Positions 41,878 to 50,259 of a stretch of 64,000 nt of DNA are shown here, one piece after another. Source of the DNA: Mesostigma viride (taxonomy: Eukaryota > Streptophyta > Mesostigmatophyceae > Mesostigmatales > Mesostigmataceae). Under the pieces are notes generated by a model that worked only from the letters and a program-made list of their open reading frames with translations, had not been told where the DNA came from and did no database searches. Location of the stretch: positions 1,542,911 through 1,606,910 of the forward strand of contig RPFO01000288.1 in the NCBI GenBank assembly GCA_009746045.1, written 5' to 3'. Numbering within the stretch: position 1 is the first letter of the stretch; each line of letters opens with the position of its first letter. The position numbers and the translations under genes are program-made.

Positions 41878-42675
41878 CTGCGCCTTCCTCTTTTCGATAA
41901 GGTACCGGGCATGCGTGCACCGTTGCTTCCCTCTGCGGCACTGCTGCTGCTGCTGCTGTCCCCGCAGCCTGCCCTTCCCTTTCCCTTTCTTTCCCTTCTG
42001 TCCCTTTGGGGAATGCTTGGACTGCTTGCCTCCCTTGGGTTGCTGCCTACCTGGACTTTTCCCATCGCCACAGCGCAAATCGCCAGCAGACTCTGGCTTA
42101 GAGCGACTCTTCCGGTCACAGACGTTGCCGCCCTTGCAAATTATGGCGCGCGGGTCATATCGACGCAGCGGCGCATAGTAGTTTCCTGTCTTTACGTGCA
42201 TTATAGTGGTAAGATTGATGGAGGACGGAGGGCCCCTTCCTCGGACGGCCACTTCTTCCCACGCCACTTCCTCCACTTCCGCGGCGACTTCTTCGCCTGC
42301 GTCAATCCGTGGACGTGCGCACACCTCGCAAAATGGCGCAAGAGGCAGATTATCTACCGTGCAGGTTACGCAGGTCCAATCCCCCAACGCGGCATCCGGC
42401 AATGAGAGTGCCGGGCCGGGCACAACTGTGTCCACATTTACTCTCTCCACCGCCGTCGTAGTGGTCAGAATGATGGAAGACGAAAGACGGCCGGCCAATC
42501 CCTCCACTTCCGCGGCCACTTCATCTCCTGGGTCAATCCGAGGCCCATCGCATACCCCGCAAAATGGCGCAAGAGGCGGATTGTCTAGCGTGCACCTCCT
42601 GCAGGCCCAAGGCCCTGATGCGGCATCCGGATCGTACTTAACCACCTGCACATAGGTCGGCTTTGAACAAGCCAT
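41878..42675 (-). CDS. Zinc-finger gene exon 1: two RanBP2-type zinc fingers
   Basis: 266 codons from ATG (MACSKPTYVQVVKYDPDA) to GCGCAG|GTGCGT. Two fingers fit W-x-C-x2-C-x3-N-x6-C-x2-C: WACRRCTLDNPPLAPFCGVC (about residue 23) and WTCVTCTVDNLPLAPFCEVC (about residue 97). Between and after them are acidic EEVAAEVE repeats, showing that the finger-plus-acidic unit was duplicated. The C-terminal third is basic (GKKGKGKGRLRGQQQQQQ). Such fingers commonly bind single-stranded RNA or ubiquitin; Trp and Asn are both present. The gene is transcribed away from the virus-like cluster. Confidence 0.75.
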
Positions 42676-43054
42676 GAGGCAAGTATTTAATTGCTTTTAG
42701 GTACCCACCGAAAGTCGTATGTGAGCATGCACGTTGCACGTTTACCGAAATTTCCCCTTGGATTAATGTTATAAAACTAGTGCCATAGCCTACCTTCCCT
42801 GCCTGCCCTGCCACGGAGGCAGGTGGTCACTATAACTCGCGGTTACATCATACGGTTACGGATACGGTCCATGACAACTCCTCGTACGGTGCGTGAAATC
42901 CCTCGTACGGGCGACAAAATTCCTTCATACGGTCCATGCCAACATCCTACAGTTTCGGTTCTCTCAGTTTCCGTTACGCAGTTTTAGGCACCGCGCAGTG
43001 GTTCGACGGTACTTGGGCACCAAAATGGACTGAACCGGTCGCGAAAAATACACC
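42676..43054. other. Divergent spacer between the zinc-finger gene and the virus-like cluster
   Basis: Contains three TACGGT(C/G)-type blocks (TACGGTCCATGACAAC, TACGGTGCGTG, TACGGTCCATGCCAAC) at about 42864-42950. No gene is recognised; an open frame runs into the capsid-like reading by chance. Confidence 0.4.
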
Positions 43055-43096
43055 CTCAAACACAGCCATTTTCGATGAGTGTGGTGGGGTATTGCT
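43055..43096. repeat. 42-bp sequence shared in inverse orientation with 823-864
   Basis: Exact match to the reverse complement of 823-864. Capsid-like coding starts immediately after it, so it marks a breakpoint. Confidence 0.65.
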
Positions 43097-43897
43097 ATGG
43101 TTCCTCTCTGGCGACCCTCGCGTGATCGATCTCAGCCTCTTCCCTCCGATCGAGATCCGGATTACGTTGATGGATGGGAGTGTCATGATCCCCGGAGAGG
43201 CAGTGGCCGCTGCGGCGCCCGCCGCTGCCGTTCCAGCCTGCGCCGGACCAGGGTTCCAACAGGACAATATCCACTTCTCGATTGATACGTACAGGTTCCA
43301 GGAGGACATGGTCTCCCAGGTCTTCGCGTCCAGGCTGGCAGAGGGCGGGACGCTGCCGTTCCGCTGGAAGACGTGGCAGTCTACGAAGCAATCGGCCGGT
43401 GCCGCTCCGTATAGCATTAAGGCGACCCTCTCTTCTGCATCCGCGAGCAAACTCCTCGCCATCCAGGTCGACCCTGCCAAGGATGTCGCGAACGGAGCCG
43501 GTGATATCATGTTTGACCACACCGCTCTGAACGCAAACACACAGTTCCAGTTCGACATTAACAGGTCCCACCAGTCTCCCGCGTATCGCATGGGCGTGAC
43601 AGAGGCATGGACTAACCTGATGAGCGCGTTCAATGACCAAGGGAACTCGTTGTCGTGCGCCAAGAACGGAATCACACCCGAAACCTGGCGAGACAAGAAT
43701 TTCGTCATGGCCTGTCACCTGAACATGCCAGGCGCGGGGTCCGAGTACCAGAGTGGTCTCGACCTTCGCGGGACCGCGGCGGTCGTCACTCTTCGCGTGG
43801 ACGGAGCGGGCGCGGCGTGTACCTCGTATACTTGTTTTGCGAGCTCGAGGCCAAGATGGACGTCGGCGCCGGGCGGCAGGCGGCAGTGTACCTGTAA
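43097..43897 (+). pseudogene. Major-capsid-like protein of a polinton-like virus, truncated and frameshifted
   Basis: The readable part contains LFPPIEIRITLMDGS, HFSIDTYRFQEDMVSQVF, QFQFDINRSHQSP, HLNMPGAGSEYQSGLDLRG and TLRVDGAG, then after a frameshift near 43806-43816 VYLVYLFCELEAKMDVGAGR, ending VYL and TAA. A final strand with a hydrophobic Tyr-rich run followed by a Gly-Arg turn is how capsid proteins of polinton-like viruses and virophages tend to end (double jelly roll). The N-terminus is replaced by unrelated DNA at 43097, so about half the usual length is missing. The assignment rests on pattern and neighbours; a structure-based search would test it. Confidence 0.45.
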
Positions 43898-43927
43898 TAA
43901 TCTCTGATGTTTACTGTATAGCGCCTG

Positions 43928-44098
43928 ATGGACTACCTTAAGGATCCGCGATACACGGCGAATCCGTTTAGTAGAGTCACCTTGATATTCGATACTCCTG
44001 CGATGGCCGATAAAGGTCTGGCGATTGGATTGCCGGATAGGAAAGGGCCGCTGATGGAGCCAAGGTTTCAATACCCTCTACCGAACGCAAAAAAATGA
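43928..44098 (+). CDS. 56-aa protein of unknown function in the virus-like cluster
   Basis: ATG at 43928 to TGA at 44096-44098. Starts MDYLKDPRYTANPFSRVTLI and ends QYPLPNAKK. It lies 30 bp after the capsid-like stop and 22 bp before the fibre gene, in the same direction. TATA stands 7 bp before its ATG. No family is recognised. Confidence 0.55.
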   Translation: MDYLKDPRYTANPFSRVTLIFDTPAMADKGLAIGLPDRKGPLMEPRFQYPLPNAKK

Positions 44099-44120
44099 CA
44101 CGATAGTGTATACGATCTAG

Positions 44121-45844
44121 ATGAATCGCTGGGATTATGGTATATGCCCCCGTCTGTTGAGGAAGAGACGAGACGAAGAAGCGGTGGAAGCACAGGACGT
44201 TACAGTCGTTCTGTCGACGACTGACGGAGTTGCCCCTGATACGCCATTCATCACAGTCAGTGCCTTGTTTAGTGAACCAGTGTCTGGTTTTTTGATAGGC
44301 GACATTAATGTATTGAACGGCGAGGCTTTTGAATTGATAGGAAGCGGGGCGTCTTACTCTTTTCTAGTCACGCCAACAACAGCATACGCACCGACAGAGG
44401 TGAGCTTGATACCTAATGCGGCGACAAGCGCGAGTGGCATCGGAAACACAGCTTCTAATGCGCTGACGTTCACTTACACCCCGCCGCCGATCACTGTGTC
44501 CATCTCAACGACAGCAGGAGCGACTCCGAGTACTAGTCCGGTCATCATGAATGTCGCGTTCAGCGAGCCGGTTGATTTGTTCAATATCGGTGACATCGGA
44601 GTTACGAACGGATCTATATCAAGCCTCGTTGGGAGCGACGATTCGTACACTTTCACAGTGACGCCGACTACCGCAAACACGCCGACAACCGTCACGATAT
44701 TGGAGGACTCTGTTGCAAACGATTTTGGAGTCAGTAACACCGCGTCGAACACCCTGACGTTCACCTACACACCTCCACAAGTCACCGCCACTCTCTCAAC
44801 AGCAGCGGGCGCTACCCCGCGAGCACAAGCCCAATCACTGTGAACGCCGTGTTTAGCGAATCGGTTACCGGGTTCGCGTTGGGCGATATCGCCGTCACCA
44901 ACGGAACAGCATCCAACTTGCTTGGAAGCGGCGCCACGTACACATTCGATGTGACCCCTACCATGTCGGACTTCGCGACGACGGTAAGCGTGGGCGCTGG
45001 CACTGTGACGAGCGCGACATGGGGTATAGGAAACACAGCATCCAACACGCTGTCATTCACATACCAATACAATCCGGCAACGGACCCCGCATTGTTCGCG
45101 TGGTACGACCCATCCGACAGCTCTACGTTGTTCACCACCTATTACGGCACAACACAGCAAAACACAGCAGGAGGGGACGTGAATCGGATGAACGACAAAG
45201 GACCTAACGGACACCACCTGGGACCAGACACTTCCGCCACATGTCCTACGCTGGACACAACGGAACTGAACTCAAAACGATCTCTCCGATTTACCAACTC
45301 GCGCAGGACGGGCTTATATTCAAATGGCCCCGCCTTCTGGGGGGCGATCGGTGTCAACACAAGCATCTTGCTAGTCGCCAAACAGCTAACGACTGCAACA
45401 TATCCACAAAGAGGAGCTGGGTCGAATATCAGAGGGTATATGCTTGGTTCATATCTGAACAATGGCTATATTATGGCATACCAGCCAGACTCAAATAATG
45501 TTACCGTCCACTCTCCAAATAATGTATACGATACCGTGTGCACCCACCAGGCGGAATTCTTCGACAACGTACCACACGTCATGGCGCTTTCATGCGACAC
45601 CAATACGAATGTACTTGTCACAAGATTCGATGGAAGATCTGGCTACAGTAGAGTTGGAGTCAACCCTAATATTGGTTCGGGGAGTATTGCTCTCGGTGGA
45701 GACATAGGCAACGCCGCCCGCGCGTTTGACGGATGGATCGGCGAGGTCCTAGTCTACAACACCGCCAAAACGTCAGCAGAGCTTGAGCTGATCCGCGGGT
45801 ACCTCGTGGCCAAGTGGGGCACTCCTGCAGCCATACCAGCATAG
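44121..45844 (+). pseudogene. Fibre-like protein: Ig-like repeats plus LamG/lectin-like head, one frameshift
   Basis: Starts MNRWDYGICPRLLRKRRDEE, then three copies of an about 95-residue beta repeat of the bacterial Ig-like type (VTVVLSTTDG, FSEPV.GF.IGDI.V.NG, NTASN.LTFTYTPP). The third copy is interrupted near 44817-44822, where two extra bases (CCGCGAGC for CCGAGC) shift the frame; the rest continues at 44840-45844. The C-terminal about 245 residues (DPALFAWYDPSDSSTLF, RSLRFTNSRRTGL, IALGGDIGNAARAFDGWIGE, ELIRGYLVAKWG) have the shape of a concanavalin A/LamG-type domain. Ig repeats with a sugar-binding head fit a virion fibre or adhesin. Total about 574 residues if read across the shift. 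Confidence 0.7.
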
Positions 45845-45893
45845 ATTCTGAAGCTGCGGATCAACTATTATCTACGTGGTTTGTAATAAGCAA

Positions 45894-46403
45894 ATGGAGT
45901 ATCCCGCCTTTTACCAGGTCGTCCTTGACTCTATCGCGACAGACCACACGTTTGATTCGACTACCGGGATGTATTACTTCACTCTGAAGCCAGACGCGAG
46001 GGCGCCGGTGATCGACGCCACTTGGAGAGGCGGTGTACATTTTGCGTCTCTCACGACGGTCGTCTGGCAGGAGGATCACAAACTGATTGGTCTCGTATCG
46101 CCCAGTTTCTCTGGCGGCGAGCACAAACCAGAAGACGGCGTCGTTCTGTGTATTGATGACGTTGGCGATGGGGTAGTGGGAGAGGATTATTACTACACGA
46201 TGTATAATGATCTCTCCTATTTCAACATCAACAATCCGTACCTATTCAGGAACGGCGGACAGATAGCGATAGGAGCGTGTTTTATCGATCGGAACGTTGG
46301 CGAGAAGACATTCCCGCCAATTGCCGGAGACCAGGGGTTTCTGTGCATCTTGCGTTTCGAGAAGATCCGCGGATTCGACTCGTGTAAATGCCATCACAAG
46401 TAG
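45894..46403 (+). CDS. 169-aa protein of unknown function in the virus-like cluster
   Basis: ATG at 45894 (MEYPAFYQVVLDSIATDHTF) is preferred; it follows AT-rich sequence and TCTA at 45871. The protein looks beta-rich (MYYFTLKP, VHFASLTTVVW, YYYTMYNDLSYFNINN, FLCILRFEKI) and ends CKCHHK. No helix-rich or membrane segments are seen. By position and fold style it could be a minor capsid or penton-type protein, but this is a guess. Intact. Confidence 0.55.
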   Translation: MEYPAFYQVVLDSIATDHTFDSTTGMYYFTLKPDARAPVIDATWRGGVHFASLTTVVWQEDHKLIGLVSPSFSGGEHKPEDGVVLCIDDVGDGVVGEDYYYTMYNDLSYFNINNPYLFRNGGQIAIGACFIDRNVGEKTFPPIAGDQGFLCILRFEKIRGFDSCKCHHK

Positions 46404-46497
46404 ACAGGATTTAACGCGTAATGACTCGATGTAAATGGTGCCTGTTATCGTATTTGATTAATAAATTATCTTACATGAATCTATAAACGTTTCCAAC

Positions 46498-46875
46498 ATG
46501 TTCGTAACCATGAATGACATTCTCAACTGCATCGAGGCCTGCAAACCGGGCAGTGGCGGGTACATCCAGAGCGGCACGCGACGGTCCGTCAACGCCGCAG
46601 AAGTCGCGCGAGTTTCTTGCACCGTCGCTGGAAAGCCCGACCCGTACGAGGACAATTACAATGTCGAATTAGACCAGCTAGACGATCCACGCATCTTCTC
46701 ATCGGCTGCTGTGTGCGCCTTGGAAGACGACGCGACTCTGGACGAAATTATCAAGGCGTGCGAGGATCTGGTCTTCATATCCATAATGGCCGGCTGCGTC
46801 ACCGGCAGACAATCCGTTTCATCGTCGACGTTTGACCAAGTGAAGGAACGGCTGCAGCTCCTAAGAGGGGATTGA
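46498..46875 (+). CDS. 125-aa protein of unknown function in the virus-like cluster
   Basis: ATG at 46498 (MFVTMNDILNCIEACKPG) to TGA at 46873. It has regularly spaced Cys residues and helical segments at the C-terminus (TLDEIIKACEDLVFISIMAG, FDQVKERLQLL). It follows 94 bp after the previous ORF, with TCTATAAA 14 bp before the ATG. It is the last intact ORF of the cluster. Confidence 0.5.
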   Translation: MFVTMNDILNCIEACKPGSGGYIQSGTRRSVNAAEVARVSCTVAGKPDPYEDNYNVELDQLDDPRIFSSAAVCALEDDATLDEIIKACEDLVFISIMAGCVTGRQSVSSSTFDQVKERLQLLRGD

Positions 46876-46979
46876 CACCAAGCCATCCTCCGCTCCTCTC
46901 CCGCGACGGCGCAGGAATTCGCAGGAACGCGCAGGCGATCAGGCGTGTGTTTGGCGTGTGCGTTTTCTTGCGTTTTTGA

Positions 46980-47299
46980 CCCGGCCGTCCACGGTGGTCT
47001 TGTGCGGCCTGCTGTTGGTGCGTGGCGTGGTTTGGGTGGTGGTTGATGGTTCTGTCAGAATAGGCCAAATTGCTCAGATAAGTATAGAACTACCTTCAAA
47101 TTCTCTGAGCAATTTGGCCCATTTCACACAAAAACACCATCGCACGTTGACGCGGCGTGAATCGCGTGTTCCCCGCGAACGACCAGACCGTCCACGGAGG
47201 TCCCGTGCGTTCTGCGGTTGGTGCGTGGCGTGGGTTGGGCGGTGGTTGATGGTTCTGTCAGAATAGGCCAAATTGCTCAGATAAGTATAGAACTACCTT
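46980..47299. repeat. 203-bp direct repeat downstream of the virus-like cluster
   Basis: GGTTGATGGTTCTGTCAGAATAGG and its 5' flank (GTCCACGG.GGTC...TGGTGCGTGGCGTG) occur at 47041 and 47244, 203 bp apart. Parts recur a third time at 47698-47777 (CACCTTTGCGGAGTGTCTGATC also at 47304). The family is confined to 46.98-47.80 kb in this window. Confidence 0.85.
47063..47119. other. Inverted repeat / potential stem-loop
   Basis: GGCCAAATTGCTCAGA (47063-47078) pairs perfectly with TCTGAGCAATTTGGCC (47104-47119) around a 25-nt loop. The left arm is repeated at 47266 without the right arm; the right arm recurs with one change at about 47748. Confidence 0.8.
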
Positions 47300-47559
47300 G
47301 TTTTCACCTTTGCGGAGTGTCTGATCAGAATATACGCTTGGCTGATTTCGATAGTATCGGCTACGCCCCCTTCTACTAAAAAGAAGGATTCAGCCGTGTT
47401 CAGCCCGTCTGACGGTGCGAGACTGAACAAGTCTCGCGTGCAGACACGTGTGTAGTACTCCTACACACAGATCTCGAGTGATTTATCTAGTACCAAATCC
47501 GAAAGGCTTGCATCACTCCCCGGACAGGAGAACTTTTGCGGATGACTGTAGGTGTAAGT

Positions 47560-47660
47560 TGGCGATGCCATGGTAACCGGAGACGTCCGTCCTATAGTCA
47601 GCAAAATTGGTGCGAGAGGTCCCCAGTTCGATTCCGGTCGGATTCATTTGCAGATCGCGT
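47560..47660 (+). repeat. tRNA-like (SINE-type) sequence, tentative
   Basis: AGTTCGATTCC resembles the RNA polymerase III B box / T-loop, and TATAGTCAGCAAAATTGGTGCGAGAGGTC upstream has the spacing of an A box and D arm, but a full cloverleaf cannot be drawn. It may be a tRNA-derived fragment rather than a functional tRNA. Confidence 0.25.
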
Positions 47661-48153
47661 TTTCCGCGTTTTCCGCGGCCTGGCACTGAACGCAAAGGTT
47701 TTCACCTTTGCGGAGTGTCTGATCAGAATAGAACTACCTTCAAATTCTCTGAACAATTTGGCCTATTTCACACACACCCTCGCACGTTGACGCGGTGCGG
47801 ATTTGTGTGTGACCGGTGACGGATGCTAGCATTTCTATGACACCCCTAAAGCCCCGCGACCCCTGAGCCAGGGTTGGCAGGGGTCGGGAAGGCATGGCTG
47901 CATTGTGACATGTGTCAATAGCAAAAACCCAATATTGTATCACTAAATTAGTCATACCACTCAAGAACGGCTCCCCGGTACCCCACACGGCCCTGTCACT
48001 CAATGAGGGGTTATATATATTAATAATATAATAACTTACAGCAGAGTGAAATCACTCAAACCAAAGCAAACGCCCAGCTATAAACCTCTATACAGAGCCA
48101 TGTCAAAGCTCTATACTACGATAAGACCAATGGAAACGCCTAACGGGAGGAAC

Positions 48154-48492
48154 CTAATAGCCCTGCTGCCCCGCAAAATCAGCCCGCGTACGGCGGAGCA
48201 TGATGTCAGCCATGGCCCGAGTCAGCGCCACCGACAAGCGCTGACGCCAATATGACGTCCAGGTCCGCGCCGACCATGAGGCCCGCTGGCCCTCCAGGTC
48301 CAGCCGGTCCTCCCGGAGCCGGCAACACTCCTTGAAGAAGGCGGAGGTCAGGGGCCCCATGGCCCCAAACTCCTCCAGGACAAAGGGCACCACACGATGG
48401 TGCCCGACGTCGCCGTAAGCCAGGAGCTTGGCCCGCTCCGCCCGGTCCGCCGTGTAACCTGCCGTGATATATATATACCAGAGATTTTCCAC
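48154..48492 (-). pseudogene. LINE-associated C-terminal domain fragment, copy 1
   Basis: Carries GYTADRAERAKLLAYGDVGH, VPFVLEEFGAMGPLTSAFF and ARTWTSYWRQRLSVALTRAM. This is the end of the longer copy at 50260-50770, with the same flanking DNA to 48010. The N-terminal part is missing: the match breaks at TATATATATACC (about 48470), where an inverted copy begins. Confidence 0.65.
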
Positions 48493-48669
48493 GAGTGCTG
48501 CCAGCGCCGTGAAGACCGCCTCGACCTCGAGGGTCAGACCGCCCCGTGGTCGGCCCGCACGTGGTCCTCGTATTGGCGGCAGCGCCTGTCACTCGCCCTC
48601 ACTCGCACCGTGGCTGATGTGTTATTCCGCCGCACCCGGGCCGACTTTGTCGCGACCCATGCGGTCTAG
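48480..48669 (+). pseudogene. Inverted copy of the same C-terminal domain
   Basis: Plus-strand reading FHECCQRREDRLDLEGQTAP, then WSSYWRQRLSLALTRTVADV ending VATHAV. It lies head to head with 48154-48470 and is more diverged than the 50-kb copy. Confidence 0.6.
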
Positions 48670-48892
48670 ATCCCTTCCAGGCCTGCATGGTGGGCCGGCA
48701 GCGCTGTTGCTGCGTGTAGTTTTGTGATGTATAGTTAGTTGTCCCTTGTGCCGCTGGCGTGATCCTTGGATGTCTGTGTCAGATTACTATTAATTTCTTC
48801 AGGGTTATTCTCCCAGTTATCGGTTTTTTCCAATTATGTTGCATGCCTATCTCACCTCCGTAATCTATCATTCTCAATGAATGTATATATAT

Positions 48893-49345
48893 ACCTGAGT
48901 ATATATATACCTGAGTAGTGTAGATTAGTAAGGCTTAGCCTAGCATGTGGCCCCCGCGCATGTGCGCCCATAATGGCCCCCATGGATGATGCCTTCAACA
49001 TTTAGCCATGCTATGTCTACAATGGGACCCCCATGGATGTTGCATTAAGAATTTAGCCATGCTATGCCTATGCAGAGAGATGCTCTCTGCCGAGAAGCCA
49101 TGCCCTAGCCCTTGTATAGCCATGATGATCTTCCTCCCCCGTGCCAGGATCCCCCCCCCTTAGGCGGGTTGAACCTGAGACAGCATGGTGGTGCGGGTGC
49201 CCTGGTGCACCTAGAGCAAGGGTAGCTTACATTCCCCCCCTTGCATGAAGTAGCCTAGGATGTATTAAAAGCCATATGCCCCTTCTTAGGGATATGTGCT
49301 ACATTGACTCCCAACGGAGTGATGTTGATAATTAATTAATTAACT
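48893..49345 (-). repeat. Dispersed ~450-bp repeat, copy 1
   Basis: Contains the GTGTAGATTAGTAAGGC start, two CCCCCATGGATG blocks, and the end segment TGTATTAAAAGCC...CCAACGGAGTGATGTT with TTAATTAATT. Copy 3 (50850-51285) is the same way round; copies at 49575 and 58550 are inverted. No coding capacity or target duplication was seen. Confidence 0.75.
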
Positions 49346-49369
49346 AATAGCCCTTTAGCCACGAGTGAC

Positions 49370-49562
49370 GAGCCACGAGCCACGAGCCACGAGGTAGCCA
49401 TGGCTGACGGCGGAGCTCATAACTTTTACGTTTGAGCACCGAATTTAGCCGTGAATATCACTATCGCTTCGTCTTTCTAAGACACACATGCTGGTATAAT
49501 TTTCCGCATCTAAAACGCAATATATGACGAGCAAACGCCCGTCGACGCAACGCAGTTTGGCG
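49370..49562 (+). repeat. Isolated copy of the LINE ORF1 leader (inverted relative to its gene)
   Basis: Matches, inverted, the leader between the two ORF1 copies at 52660-52860 (GCCACGAGCCACGAG, GTGAATATCACTATCGCTTCG, then ACGAGCAAACGCC and AACGCAGTTTGGCGGA). It stops shortly inside the ORF1 start. Confidence 0.7.
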
Positions 49563-49574
49563 GATTAATTAATT

Positions 49575-49970
49575 AATTTATTATTTAATTAGAAACATAA
49601 CTCCGTTGGGAGTACATGTAGCACATATCCCTGAGAAGGGGTATATGGCTTTTAATACATTCTGGCTTTTAATACTTCCTGCAAGGGTGGGAATGTAAGC
49701 AACACTTGCTCTAGGTGCACCAAGGCACCTGCACCCTCATGATCTTCACACTATGCCCGGCTAAGGGGGGAAGTATGTCATGTGGGGGAAGATCATCATG
49801 GCTATGCAAGAGCTAGGGCATGGCTTCTCGACAGAGAGCATCTCTCTGCACGGCATAGCATGGCTAAATTCTTAATGCAACATCCATGGGGGGTCCCATT
49901 ATAGGCAGGGCGAGGCTAAATGCTGAAGGCATCATCCATGGGGGCCATTATGGGCGCACATGACCCTGGC
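49575..49970 (+). repeat. Dispersed ~450-bp repeat, copy 2 (inverted)
   Basis: TTAATTAG...AACATAACTCCGTTGGGAG, then TGCAAGGGTGGGAATGTAAG and TAGGTGCACCAAGGCACC, then the CATCCATGGGGG blocks. Reverse of copy 1. Confidence 0.75.
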
Positions 49971-49974
49971 CCAG

Positions 49975-50115
49975 CAACAGCGGCGACGCGAGCTATGGCC
50001 GACCTACCTTCAGCTCCGGCAGAGCACAAGGGGGAAGCCGGTATACTGGAGGGGGGCGGTCATCCACGTTGACCACAAGCCCTGGTAGCCCCCTCCTGCC
50101 ACCTCAGACTATAGG
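49975..50115 (+). pseudogene. LINE ORF1 C-terminal fragment
   Basis: Plus-strand reading RRRELWPTYLQLRQSARG-like through VIHVDHKPW then a stop, matching the 3' end of the minus-strand ORF1 at 51354-51500. Followed by AT-rich DNA shared with the 48.0-kb region. Confidence 0.65.
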
Positions 50116-50259
50116 AATATATATTATAATAATATAATTACTTACAGCAGAGTGAAATCACTCAAACCAAAGCAAACGCCCAGCTATAAACCTATATACA
50201 GAGCCATGTCAAAGCTCTATACTACGATAAGACCAATGGAAACTCCTGACGGGAGGAAC

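Larger units (their letters stand above)
17434..42675 (-). pseudogene. RanBP2-type zinc-finger gene, five exons, exon 4 split by a 22.4-kb insertion
   Basis: The model joins exons 42675-41878, 41663-41322, 40938-40597, 40403-40393 plus 17947-17889, and 17531-17434. Lengths are 798, 342, 342, 70 and 98 nt; all phases agree and the ORF is 549 codons plus TGA. Donors are GTGCGT, GTAAAT, GTAAAT and GTAAGT; acceptors are CCGCAG, CCGCAG, GTGCAG and TTGCAG. Exon 4 exists only if the element 17952-40392 and one CCTG copy are removed, when it reads SNPGPPTVPSLSQLVQ in frame. The protein would have two N-terminal zinc fingers, a Lys/Gly/Gln-rich basic middle, and helical repeats in exons 2-3. This chromosome copy cannot splice normally unless the insertion is removed. 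Function is unknown; RanBP2 fingers bind RNA or ubiquitin in other proteins. Confidence 0.65.

Noticed and set aside
42936-43096. N-terminus of the capsid-like ORF as given by its first ATG
   Set aside because: The last 42 bp of this stretch are a repeat also found at 823-864, so the upstream reading is a chance fusion and not the native start.
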